NCBI RefSeq assembly: GCF_008040105.1
Contig: NZ_VRMG01000005.1
Coordinates: forward strand, 186,001-250,000
Reading direction: 5' to 3'
Length of the DNA: 64,000 bases
DNA from: Lacisediminihabitans profunda
Lineage (GTDB): Bacteria > Actinomycetota > Actinomycetes > Actinomycetales > Microbacteriaceae
Below, piece by piece: positions 33,722-42,159 of the stretch (its first letter is position 1; each line of letters opens with the position of its first letter). The notes under the pieces were generated by a model. It had not been told where the DNA came from and ran no database searches. It worked only from the letters and a program-made list of their open reading frames with translations. The translations under genes were made by a program, and so were the position numbers.

Positions 33722-34989
33722 CCGTCATCGCTCCCGGAATCGTCACCGACCCGACACCCGACACCGTCGTCGTCGGTCCCCGATCCGAGCGGCCGGAAGA
33801 GCGCCGCAGCACCGGGGTCCTTCGTCGCTCCGACGTGCTCGCGATCCTGGGATCCGCTGTCGCGGCGATCTCGCTCACGGCTTGGTTGCTCACGCAGCTC
33901 ATGCTGTTCGACGGCGTTTTGCCCTTCGTGCTCGTCTCTTATCTCTTCTTCGTTCTCATCTACTCGATCGTCGTGCGTTTCGATGAGTCGCAGATGGCGG
34001 TCCGTGACCGCGTCGTGAGCGTCATAGTGCACTCGCTAGCCACGGTGCTGCTGCTCGTTCTCGCGGTGGTCGTCATTTACACCTTCGGGCGGGGCATCAC
34101 CGCGATCGTCCACTCGAATTTCTTCACCGCGGACATGAGCCAAACCGGTCCTCTCGATCCGCTGAGCTCCGGCGGCATCGTGCACGCGATTGCCGGCACG
34201 CTCATCATGATCACCATTGCACTCATCATCAGCATCCCGCTGGGGATCACCACGGCGGTCTTCATCAGCGAGTTCCCCGGTCGGTACGCGCGACTGATCC
34301 GCACAGTCGTCGAGGCGATGACCGCTCTGCCCTCGATCGTGGCGGGGCTTTTCATCTACGCGACCGTGATCCTCACGTTGGGTTTCGACCGGTCGGGCTT
34401 CGCGGCATCCCTGGCCATGACGGTGATGATGCTGCCCATCATCATCCGATCCGGAGACGTGGTGCTTCGTCTGGTGCCTGGCAACCTCAAGGAGGCATCT
34501 CTCGCGCTTGGCTCGAGCACCTGGCGCACGGTCTGGAACGTCACACTGCCGACCGCGCGATCCGGCCTCACGACCGCCATCATCCTCGGCACCGCGCGGG
34601 GGATCGGTGAGACCTCCCCGGTGCTCCTCACCGCGGGCCTGACCACCTACTTCAACGTCAACCCGTTCAAGGGCGCGATGATCTCGCTCCCGCTTGCGAC
34701 TTTCAGCTTCGTGAAGTCCCCGGAGCCGAGCATGGTCGCACGCGGATTCGGCAGCGCCGCGGTGCTGATGGTACTCGTGCTCATCCTGTTCGCCATCGCT
34801 CGCGTGATCGGCGGTCGCGGGCCCGGTGTCCTCACCGCTCGCCAGCAGCGGCGGCGCACCCAGCAATCGCGCGAAGACGACTACCGATTCACCGCCCGCG
34901 ACCTAGGCACTCCACCCCCGTCCGTCGCGACCGGTCTTTTCGCCGGATTGCGACGCCGAAAGATCACTCCGAAGGGCGGTCCGTCGTGA
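33718..34989 (+). CDS. pstA: Phosphate ABC transporter permease PstA (extended)
   Basis: Second membrane subunit of the Pst importer, 423 residues; ordinary PstA proteins are nearer 290. The extra length is an N-terminal cytosolic segment plus two added helices (about 35-80) and a basic tail of about 45 residues (GLRRRKITPKGG). Core signatures: IPLGITTAVFISEF near 175, VEAMTALPSIVAGLF near 199, the EAA loop EASLALGSSTWRTV near 259 and TARGIGETSPVLLTAG near 290. Start ATG 33718 overlaps pstC; the stop overlaps the PstS-like gene (GTGA). Confidence 0.92.
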   Translation: MTVIAPGIVTDPTPDTVVVGPRSERPEERRSTGVLRRSDVLAILGSAVAAISLTAWLLTQLMLFDGVLPFVLVSYLFFVLIYSIVVRFDESQMAVRDRVVSVIVHSLATVLLLVLAVVVIYTFGRGITAIVHSNFFTADMSQTGPLDPLSSGGIVHAIAGTLIMITIALIISIPLGITTAVFISEFPGRYARLIRTVVEAMTALPSIVAGLFIYATVILTLGFDRSGFAASLAMTVMMLPIIIRSGDVVLRLVPGNLKEASLALGSSTWRTVWNVTLPTARSGLTTAIILGTARGIGETSPVLLTAGLTTYFNVNPFKGAMISLPLATFSFVKSPEPSMVARGFGSAAVLMVLVLILFAIARVIGGRGPGVLTARQQRRRTQQSREDDYRFTARDLGTPPPSVATGLFAGLRRRKITPKGGPS

Positions 34990-36749
34990 CCTCGAAATCT
35001 CGCAAGCACGGCGCACGGCGCCGGGCAGTAATCAGCGGCATCGGCATGCTACTCGTTCTGGGCGTCGTTCTCGGCGGCACGGCCGCTGCACCCCTGTCGG
35101 CATCCGCTGCCGTCGGCAAGGAGTACTACCCGATCTCCGGCGTCGGGTCGACCTGGTCGGCCAATGCGCTCCAGCAGTGGATTCGCAATGTCTGGAACAA
35201 CTACCGCTGGAAGGTCGAGTACAACGATGCGGGGTCTTCCGCGGGCCGGCAGCTTTTCTCCCAGAACGGCGGCGGGTATGACTTCGCCGTGTCCGAGATC
35301 CCCTACCAGCTGAAGGACAGCGACAGTGCCGACCCGCGTCCGGCACGCAAGTTCGTGTACATGCCGATCGTGGCGGGTGGAACATCGTTCATGTACAACC
35401 TCGTCATCGGCGGCAAGAAGGTAACCAACCTGCGGCTCGGCGGGGCCACCCTGGCGAAGATCTTCACCGGAGTTATCACGAAGTGGAACGACCCGGCGAT
35501 CGCCGCCGACAACCCGAAGCTCGCCCTCCCCGCGACTCCGATCATCCCGGTAGTGCGCTCCGACGGCTCTGGCACGAGCGCCCAGTTCTCGTCGTGGATG
35601 CGCAAGCAATACCCCTCTATCTGGAGCGACTTCTGCGTGAAGGCGCAGCGTCCCGCCAACTGCGGCATCACCTCCAATTACCCCACGGTTGCGGGTTCGG
35701 CCTTCGTGTCCCAGTCCGGGTCAAACGGCGTGTCCGGATACGTGGCGCAGCCGCAGTACGTCGGGTCGATCACCTATGTCGAGTACTCCTACGCCCTCAA
35801 CTCCCGGTCCCCGGTTGCGAAGATTCTCAACTCCGCCGGGTACTACACCGAACCGACTGCCGCCAATGTGGCGGTGAGTCTGCTCGGGGCGAAGATCAAC
35901 CCGGACGAGTCGTCGCCCGACTATCTCACCCAACAGCTGGATGGGGTCTACGGCAATCCGGATCCCCGCACCTACCCGCTGTCCTCGTATTCGTACATGA
36001 TCATCCCGACCGCGCTCGAGTACGGCTTCACCGAGAACAAGGGGCTCACCCTCGCGGCCTTCACAAACTACTTCCTCTGTGAGGGACAACAGCAGGCCGA
36101 GGTGCTCGGGTACTCGCCGTTGCCAATCAACCTCGTGACCGCCGGCCTGGACCAGGTGCGCAAGATACCCGGCGGAGATCCGGCGACCATCAACATCGCC
36201 AAGTGCAACAATCCGACCTTCTCTGCGGACGGAAGCAACAAGCTCGCCAACACCGCGCCTCAGCCGCAGGTCTGCGACAAGCAGGGCGCCGACCAGTGCG
36301 CCACGGGAACGGGTGGCGTGAAGAGTCAGGCCACCGCGCCATCGAGTGGCACGAAAACCACCGGCGCGAGCGCTGGTGGAACGGGAACGGCCGCGGGGGC
36401 CGCCGCCGCCGCTACCGGCGCCGCAACAGCAGCCGACGGTTCATCCACGGGAAGCGACGGTCCGGCGCTCGCCCTCGCCGGCGCAACCGGCCCGTCAGTG
36501 GTCGCCGGAATCCCGACGATGCTACCGACCTCATCGGGGCAGTGGCTCGCCACCCTCGCACTCGCAGCGGTCGCCTTCCTCGTGCTGTTCGCCATCTTTG
36601 GACCACCTGCGATCGCCCGCAGAAACGCGATTCGCAAGCCTCGGGCCGTCGCCCGGGCGCCCGGACGAAGGATCCGTATGCCAAACGTTAATCTGCCCGT
36701 ATTCCGTAGACCACGCTCTCCTGAACCGCCATCAATGGGCGGTATCTAA
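34986..36749 (+). CDS. pstS: PstS-type phosphate-binding protein with C-terminal membrane anchor
   Basis: A 587-residue exported substrate-binding protein. N-terminal signal (about 13-38), then the two-lobe fold with GVGSTWSANALQQW near 51, KIFTGVITKWNDPA near 160, the phosphate-loop RSDGSGTSAQF near 190 and TYPLSSYSYMIIP near 325. There is no lipobox. Instead an Ala/Gly/Thr/Ser-rich linker (about 430-515) leads to one C-terminal helix (about 518-543) and a strongly basic tail. That is a single-pass anchor with the binding lobes outside, unusual for PstS, which is usually a lipoprotein. Start GTG 34986 overlaps the pstA stop. Confidence 0.88.
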   Translation: MTSKSRKHGARRRAVISGIGMLLVLGVVLGGTAAAPLSASAAVGKEYYPISGVGSTWSANALQQWIRNVWNNYRWKVEYNDAGSSAGRQLFSQNGGGYDFAVSEIPYQLKDSDSADPRPARKFVYMPIVAGGTSFMYNLVIGGKKVTNLRLGGATLAKIFTGVITKWNDPAIAADNPKLALPATPIIPVVRSDGSGTSAQFSSWMRKQYPSIWSDFCVKAQRPANCGITSNYPTVAGSAFVSQSGSNGVSGYVAQPQYVGSITYVEYSYALNSRSPVAKILNSAGYYTEPTAANVAVSLLGAKINPDESSPDYLTQQLDGVYGNPDPRTYPLSSYSYMIIPTALEYGFTENKGLTLAAFTNYFLCEGQQQAEVLGYSPLPINLVTAGLDQVRKIPGGDPATINIAKCNNPTFSADGSNKLANTAPQPQVCDKQGADQCATGTGGVKSQATAPSSGTKTTGASAGGTGTAAGAAAAATGAATAADGSSTGSDGPALALAGATGPSVVAGIPTMLPTSSGQWLATLALAAVAFLVLFAIFGPPAIARRNAIRKPRAVARAPGRRIRMPNVNLPVFRRPRSPEPPSMGGI

Positions 36750-36750
36750 C

Positions 36751-39462
36751 GTGACTCTCATGACCCCCCGAAGGGCGACGAGACGCGACCCCCTGGCTCT
36801 CTCGCTCACCCGAATCGCGTGCCTCGTGCTGGCCGCGGGATCCGTCGTCGGCATGTTCCTGGTTGCTCCTGGTAGCGCCACGTTGGCCAGGGCGGATGCC
36901 TCGTCGGCGATCACCGTCAAGTGGGCGAACGACTCGAGCTCGGCCTCGTCATTCCAGCCGGCGAGAGACCCGGCGAGCGTGCACTACGCCGGATTCAAGA
37001 ACCTGGCGGTGAAGATCGAACAGACCACGGGCATCACCAACCAGGCCCTGCAGGTCGACATCTCCGGATTCGCCGCGACCAAGCAGGCAACGGATGCCAA
37101 CGGTGACACCTGGAGCAGCGCGGAGAACTTCTTCCAGGCGATGCAGTGCTGGGGTCCCGATCCGCTCGCGGCCGACTTCAACGAGACCTGCGAGTGGGGC
37201 GGTCGATACGCGAACAACAATGGCCTCAACAGGAGCGTCTACCTCGACAATATCCCGCGGGTCGCCGCCAAGGACATCCAGGCGAGCGCGTTGAACGCGA
37301 CGGACGTGCCCTTCCGCACCTCCGGTGGAACGTCGGTCACCGGGCGCCAAGTGATCCAGGCGGGATCCAGTACGGTCACCTACCCGCTGCTCGATTACTT
37401 CGGCCCGGCCACGACGAATGAGGTTCAGAGCGTCCGGATCAATGGTGATGGCACCGGCGTTTTCAACTTCGAAGCCCAGACTTCCGAAGAGGCTCCTCAG
37501 CTCGGTTGCGGAACGGCGGAACATCTCCGATGTTGGCTCGTTCTCGTGCCGCGGGGCACCGTGTACGGGGGTCACGACAATTCGTGCAGCGACATTCTCG
37601 ACGGCTCCTACAACCCCTTCACCTATGGGCGCCCCAATTCCATTCAGGCGGGGAGCCCGGTCAATCCCGGCTGCGACTACTGGTCTAATCGAATCAATAT
37701 CCCGTTGGATTTCAACGCGACCGGCTCGACCTGTGCCCGGGGAAACACCGAACGCCGCTTGGTCGGCTCCCAGCTTCTGGTCGGGGCGATGGCGTCGTGG
37801 CAGCCGCAGTTGTGCGACGACCTCAAGACGACCTTCAGCTTCGCAACCAACCCGGACAGCGTGGCGCGACAACAGCTTCTCGATCAGCAGGCCGGTCTCG
37901 CGTTCTCCTCGTTTCCGATTGTCGGCAGTGAGCTCGACTCCCAACTCGGTGTCACTGAACTCGCCAATTCGAAGTTCAGCTATGCGCCGATTACGGTCAC
38001 CTCGGCGGACGTCGCATTCTTCGCCGAAGGAACCGACGGGCGGGTAAACGATCTCCACCTGTCTCCGAGATTGCTTGCGAAGCTTCTCACCCAGTCGTAC
38101 CGGTTCCTGGTGCCGTCGAGTGCGTCAGACGATTCGAGCAAAAAGTATCTCCAGCTCGGCACCGTGAACCGCACCTACGCCTACCTCAATCAGGACCCGG
38201 ACTTCCGGGCGCTCAACCCCAATTGGGCGCAGTTCAGCTCCAATCCCGCAATCGTGATCCCCGGCCCCGCGGGCGCAGACGCGATCCGCCAGGTCTGGAA
38301 GTGGATCCAGGCTGACAAAGAGGCGGCCGCCTGGCTCGCTGGTGCGCCGGACGACTGGGGCATGACGATCAATCCGTACTACCTGCCGAAGGGCGACGCC
38401 CGGGCCATGGTTCCCACGTTCACCGAGGCCGGAGCCCTCGCCCTCGACTCGAACGGTGCGTCGATCCTGAACCCGGTGGGTCTCAGCAATGCGGACAGCT
38501 CCCCGTTCGCTCTCAGCAAGACAACACTGGATAACTTCCCGAAGGGCGACGACAGCCACGTGCCGCTCAAGCTCAACATCGAGCGCTACCGGTTTGGCAC
38601 GCTGCAATCGGCCCCCTACTCGGATAACTTTCTGTCTGCCGCCCGCACCGTGTTCCGGGCCGATCCCGGTGCGAAGACGGTGTGGGATCCCACCGCGATC
38701 AACGCCGCCGGCGTCGCCGGAGACTGGGTGAGCGGGGGCGCCCAGGTCGCGGGCCAACGGTTCATGATCGCGATCACCGATGCCCCGTCGGCGCGGAGGT
38801 ATGCCCTCAGCAGCGCCGCGTTGCGACTCGACAACTCGACCACGAAGTTCGTGGCCCCGACCGCGGATTCGCTCTCCGCCGCTCTCGATTCGGCGCTGAC
38901 GGCAACCTCGGAACCCGCCGTGCAGCAGATCGATCCGGCCAAGGTCGTCGACGCCGGCTACCCGCTCACCGCAGTCGTCTACGCAACGGTGAACCTCACC
39001 GGCTCGGACGCCGCGGCTCGCACGGACTTCTCCCGCTTCATCGCCCAGGTGACGACGAAGGGCCAGGTGCCCGGCACCCAGCTGGGCGAACTGCCACCGG
39101 GTTACATTCCGTTGACCCCGGCTCTGGCCGGCCAGGCGGCCGCCGCGTCGGCCGCGGTGGCGTCCTTCGTCACTCCGACCGTCCCAGCATCGGCGGACTC
39201 GTCCTCCAATGGGTACGCCCAGGACAGTTTCACCGCCGCCGGATCGGGCGCGAGTGCGGCCTCGGGCGGGCTCGCCTCGGGTTCGCAGCGGCCGGGCATC
39301 GGCGCGAGCAGTTCACCCGCCCCCACTGCCTCAAACGGACGCACCCCCACAGCCACGAACGTGTCCCCGATTGCTCAAATGGCGCTCAGTGGCTCGCTCG
39401 CCACGGGGCTGTCCGGAGCGCTATTCGCCCCCCTTCTGTTCCGGGGGAGACGACTGCGCTAA
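36751..39462 (+). CDS. Giant secreted PstS-related surface protein
   Basis: A 903-residue exported protein that starts at GTG 36751 (ATG 36760 also possible), 1 nt after the PstS-like stop. Signal segment about residues 20-50. The body has PstS-like elements: SFPIVGSELDSQLG near 390, LHLSPRLLAKLLTQSY near 435, a long insert, then YPLTAVVYATVNL near 740 and GYIPLTPALAGQ near 785, which echo the PstS C-lobe. Several Cys pairs suggest disulphides. A Ser/Ala/Pro-rich stretch (about 810-875) ends in a hydrophobic helix and RGRRLR, a membrane tether with no LPxTG. Function unknown; a scaffold or second phosphate receptor is inferred. Confidence 0.85.
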   Translation: MTLMTPRRATRRDPLALSLTRIACLVLAAGSVVGMFLVAPGSATLARADASSAITVKWANDSSSASSFQPARDPASVHYAGFKNLAVKIEQTTGITNQALQVDISGFAATKQATDANGDTWSSAENFFQAMQCWGPDPLAADFNETCEWGGRYANNNGLNRSVYLDNIPRVAAKDIQASALNATDVPFRTSGGTSVTGRQVIQAGSSTVTYPLLDYFGPATTNEVQSVRINGDGTGVFNFEAQTSEEAPQLGCGTAEHLRCWLVLVPRGTVYGGHDNSCSDILDGSYNPFTYGRPNSIQAGSPVNPGCDYWSNRINIPLDFNATGSTCARGNTERRLVGSQLLVGAMASWQPQLCDDLKTTFSFATNPDSVARQQLLDQQAGLAFSSFPIVGSELDSQLGVTELANSKFSYAPITVTSADVAFFAEGTDGRVNDLHLSPRLLAKLLTQSYRFLVPSSASDDSSKKYLQLGTVNRTYAYLNQDPDFRALNPNWAQFSSNPAIVIPGPAGADAIRQVWKWIQADKEAAAWLAGAPDDWGMTINPYYLPKGDARAMVPTFTEAGALALDSNGASILNPVGLSNADSSPFALSKTTLDNFPKGDDSHVPLKLNIERYRFGTLQSAPYSDNFLSAARTVFRADPGAKTVWDPTAINAAGVAGDWVSGGAQVAGQRFMIAITDAPSARRYALSSAALRLDNSTTKFVAPTADSLSAALDSALTATSEPAVQQIDPAKVVDAGYPLTAVVYATVNLTGSDAAARTDFSRFIAQVTTKGQVPGTQLGELPPGYIPLTPALAGQAAAASAAVASFVTPTVPASADSSSNGYAQDSFTAAGSGASAASGGLASGSQRPGIGASSSPAPTASNGRTPTATNVSPIAQMALSGSLATGLSGALFAPLLFRGRRLR

Positions 39463-39505
39463 TCCCAGATCTTTTCTTCTCCGCCGTGCCCCGGAGACAG
39501 AAAAA

Positions 39506-39538
39506 CCCCCTCGCTCAACAGCAAAGGAGGCGAGGGGG
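39506..39538 (+). promoter_or_regulatory. 9-bp GC hairpin holding a perfect ribosome-binding sequence
   Basis: CCCCCTCGC (39506-39514) pairs perfectly with GCGAGGGGG (39530-39538). The 15-nt loop contains AAAGGAG, and AAAGGAGG (39523-39530) reaches one base into the stem. No U-tract follows on the + strand, so it is more likely an RNA-processing or stability element, or a translation control site, than a terminator. Read on the other strand it would be followed by five Ts. Confidence 0.6.
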
Positions 39539-39540
39539 CA

Positions 39541-39588
39541 GTGTCCAATCGGACGGAACAACATGGGCAGACTACCAAAGAAGGCTGA
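39541..39588 (+). CDS. Possible 15-codon leader peptide
   Basis: GTG 39541 opens a 15-codon frame (VSNRTEQHGQTTKEG, stop TGA 39586-39588). It lies 10 nt after the perfect AAAGGAGG in the preceding hairpin and ends 4 nt before the ATG of the next secreted protein. The peptide has no signal sequence or family. It may couple or regulate translation of the next gene. It could also be chance, since one frame in this short gap is not improbable. Confidence 0.35.
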   Translation: MSNRTEQHGQTTKEG

Positions 39589-39592
39589 AAAC

Positions 39593-40669
39593 ATGCTCAA
39601 GAAGACCAAGCTGCGCCTCGGCGCGGTGGCAGTTGCTGTATGTACGGCAACTTTGTTCGGCGCAATCTCCGCGTCGGCCGACCCGGCCGCCGGAACCTTC
39701 AAGACCCTGTCCGGTGTCGGTTCCGACACCACTCAGGATCTCGTTGCCGGGCTCGCGACGGCGGTGACGTCGATCGGGTCCTATGACGCGACTGGGTCGG
39801 CGACCATCCAGACGAAGTCGGGCGGACCCTCGTTCGTTCGCCCGAACGGCTCCGGCGCGGGCAGCCAGGCGCTGAGCGACTCCGCGCAGGGGGGAACCCA
39901 CCTGTGGAACTCGGTGGACGTGACCGGCCAGATCGACTTCGCTCGTTCCTCGAGCGGGCCGTCCGGCAGCGGCACCCAGCTCACCTACATCCCGTTCGCG
40001 AAGGACGCCGTGACATTCGCGGTCAACGCCGCGAGCGACTTCCCGCGGGACATCCCCGTCGGAGCTTCCTCGCAGGATGCAACGAGCCCGGCGCCCTTCA
40101 CCCTCCGCAACATCTATCGCTGTTCGGTCACGTCGTTCACTGACGGAAACGGTCTGAGTGTCACCATTCGTCCGCTGCTTCCTCAGTCCGGTTCGGGAAC
40201 GCGGAAGTTCTGGCTGTCGAGCCTCGGTCTCTCCGAGACCGACATCACGGCCGGCGGGTGCGCGACCGACCTCGGTAACACGGTCGAGGAGCACAACGGC
40301 ACGTTCGTGACGGGCCCCGGGGACATCGCGCCGTTCTCCGTTGCCCAGTACATCGCGCAGGGCAACTGGCAGACCCTTCCGTCGCCCGTCATCGAGCGTC
40401 GTGGCGGAGTCGTCCTCGGCCAGATCGGTGGTGTCAAGCCCTACAACATCACCACCGTCGGTGCCGTTCTGAACACCTCCTTCCCGGTCGTGCGCAACGT
40501 CTACAACGTCGTGCAGACCTCGCGTCTCGGTGAGGCGGCCATTGCGGCGGCGTTCGTCGGCAGCACGTCGTCGGTGTGCTCCAATGCCACGATCATCAAG
40601 AAGTACGGCTTCGGCACCATCGGAAGCCTCTGCGGCAGCACCTCCACCACCGGCCCGTTCACTCAGTAG
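39593..40669 (+). CDS. Secreted PstS-like substrate-binding protein
   Basis: The 358-residue protein has a signal peptide (about 5-29, cleavage after ISASA). The mature part shows LSGVGSDTTQDLVAGLA near 37, RPNGSGAGSQALSDS near 84, IDFARSSSG near 112, PFAKDAVTFAV near 132, and LLPQSGSGTRKFWL near 191, whose Gly-Ser-Gly-Thr-Arg loop fits the phosphate site of PstS-type proteins. It has no lipobox, wall-sorting signal or membrane anchor, so it must be held by a partner or released. Start ATG 39593 has GAAGG 8 nt upstream. Third PstS-type protein of the operon. Confidence 0.84.
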   Translation: MLKKTKLRLGAVAVAVCTATLFGAISASADPAAGTFKTLSGVGSDTTQDLVAGLATAVTSIGSYDATGSATIQTKSGGPSFVRPNGSGAGSQALSDSAQGGTHLWNSVDVTGQIDFARSSSGPSGSGTQLTYIPFAKDAVTFAVNAASDFPRDIPVGASSQDATSPAPFTLRNIYRCSVTSFTDGNGLSVTIRPLLPQSGSGTRKFWLSSLGLSETDITAGGCATDLGNTVEEHNGTFVTGPGDIAPFSVAQYIAQGNWQTLPSPVIERRGGVVLGQIGGVKPYNITTVGAVLNTSFPVVRNVYNVVQTSRLGEAAIAAAFVGSTSSVCSNATIIKKYGFGTIGSLCGSTSTTGPFTQ

Positions 40670-40703
40670 CGCTCGACCTCCCCTTCGAAAGGCTAAGCAA
40701 CTC

Positions 40704-42053
40704 ATGAACAAATTCTCCAAGCGCATCGCGGCAGTCGCCATCATCGGCGCCGTCGTCTTCGGCGGACTCACCATGGCGCAGGCGGCAAACGCTGACACTC
40801 TCGCCGGTGGCACCCTCACCCTTCACGGACCGATGCTCAACACCACCACGATGGGAGCGGTGATCACCACCGGCTCGATCTCGAGCAACCCGGCCTTCTA
40901 CGGGCTCACGTCCAACGTCGGCTGCCCCGCCGGATACCAGGGACGTAGCGATACCTTCGCCTACCAGAACGGTACGAATCTCGGCAACCTCTCCTCGAGT
41001 CGCAACGCTTCGGTCACCGCCTACGGCCACACCGGGCTCGACGGGCAGCCGATCGCGATGGACGACACGTACTCGATTCCGGGCACGAACCCTTACGTGA
41101 GCAGCAAGTCGCTTGATAGTCTCGCGACACCGCTCGTGACCGGTAACTGGGAGATTCGCCTTTACTGCTCGGCGGTATCGACCTCGATCAACTTCACGAC
41201 CGACAAGTACTTCTTGCTCCCGATGACCGTGGATGTCACGGCGGGAACCTGGGCGGTGTACACGGCCCCGGTCGTGAAGACCACCCCGACGGTCTCGCTG
41301 ACCGGACAGGCGCAGGCCGACAAATCGGTTCTGCTCACCGGTACGGTGAAGGACGGCGCCAACACGGCGACGGCCGCAGTGGGTTCGATGAAGTTCGTGG
41401 ACACCACGCCAACCACCCCGGTCACGCTGGGTTCCCCCGCCGTTGCCAGCGGTGTGGGCACTTTGACGACCGCAGTACTTCCGGTCGGTACCTACACGTA
41501 CACGGCTCAGTTCATCAACAACAACGATGCCACGTACAACGATTCCGCGGTCTCCGCGGTCGTCACTGTGGTGGTCTCCTCGAACGTCGCGCCGGTCAAC
41601 ATCACGGTCGCCATCCCCTCGGGAGTCGGCTCGCTGACCCTCACGGGTGTCGCGTCCTCCGTCAACCTCGGAACGGCGGCGCTGAACGGCGGACTGCTCA
41701 CGGCCACGGGAACCCTCCCCGCCGTGACGGTCACCGACACCCGCCAGCTCGGTTCGGCGGCGTGGGCCCTCACCGGTATCACGACCGACTTCACCGCCGG
41801 CACCAAGGTGCTCGACGGTAAGTACCTCGGTTGGCTTCCCACCACGACCGACTCCGCAACCAACGCCGGAACCATCGGCGCCACGGTTGCCGCCGGAGTC
41901 GCGAACGGACTGAAGACGGCCGCCATCCTGGCGAACGGTTCAGTCGTGGACCAGAAGGCGACGACGAAGGTTGGCGCCACGCTCAACCTCGCCGCGCCGG
42001 CGAACACCCCGGCCGGTGCGTACAGCGCGACCCTCACGTTGACGCTCGTCTAA
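40704..42053 (+). CDS. Secreted Ig-like / WxL-like surface protein
   Basis: A 449-residue exported protein with a signal peptide ending near AANA (about residue 32). The N-terminal domain (about 33-190) is Gly/Thr/Ser-rich. An Ig-like bacterial repeat follows (TPTVSLTGQAQADKSVLLTG near 195 to VVTVVVSS near 290). The C-terminal 150 residues resemble the WxL domain of low-GC Gram-positives: VTVTDTRQLGSAAWALTG with W354-x-L356, a second Trp in YLGWLP (W377), and the closing GAYSATLTLTLV. WxL domains bind peptidoglycan or a partner non-covalently (established knowledge). The assignment is by motif and because a WxL-interacting-type protein follows. Confidence 0.75.
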   Translation: MNKFSKRIAAVAIIGAVVFGGLTMAQAANADTLAGGTLTLHGPMLNTTTMGAVITTGSISSNPAFYGLTSNVGCPAGYQGRSDTFAYQNGTNLGNLSSSRNASVTAYGHTGLDGQPIAMDDTYSIPGTNPYVSSKSLDSLATPLVTGNWEIRLYCSAVSTSINFTTDKYFLLPMTVDVTAGTWAVYTAPVVKTTPTVSLTGQAQADKSVLLTGTVKDGANTATAAVGSMKFVDTTPTTPVTLGSPAVASGVGTLTTAVLPVGTYTYTAQFINNNDATYNDSAVSAVVTVVVSSNVAPVNITVAIPSGVGSLTLTGVASSVNLGTAALNGGLLTATGTLPAVTVTDTRQLGSAAWALTGITTDFTAGTKVLDGKYLGWLPTTTDSATNAGTIGATVAAGVANGLKTAAILANGSVVDQKATTKVGATLNLAAPANTPAGAYSATLTLTLV

Positions 42054-42079
42054 CACCCGGTAACTGAACGAAGGGACGG

Positions 42080-42106
42080 GACCGGATGCCTTCCAGGCAT
42101 CCGGTC
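42080..42106 (+). terminator. 11-bp perfect hairpin between the WxL-like and DUF916-type genes
   Basis: GACCGGATGCC (42080-42090), loop TTCCA, GGCATCCGGTC (42096-42106). It lies 27 nt after the stop and 54 nt before the next start. It has no U-tract, so it may be a partial terminator or an mRNA-stability element that sets expression of the secreted protein above that of downstream genes. Confidence 0.6.
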
Positions 42107-42159
42107 TCGCACCTGCGTGACCACCATTCGACCCAGACCACCGAATCACAAAGGCAATC

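Noticed and set aside
36514-36560. LPTSSG before the terminal helix of the PstS-like protein as an LPxTG signal
   Set aside because: The fourth residue is Ser not Thr, Gly does not follow at the right place, and the tail after the helix is far longer than in sortase substrates.
39506-39538. Rho-independent terminator on the + strand
   Set aside because: No U-tract follows on the + strand; the T-run is only present when read in reverse, and no minus-strand gene ends there.
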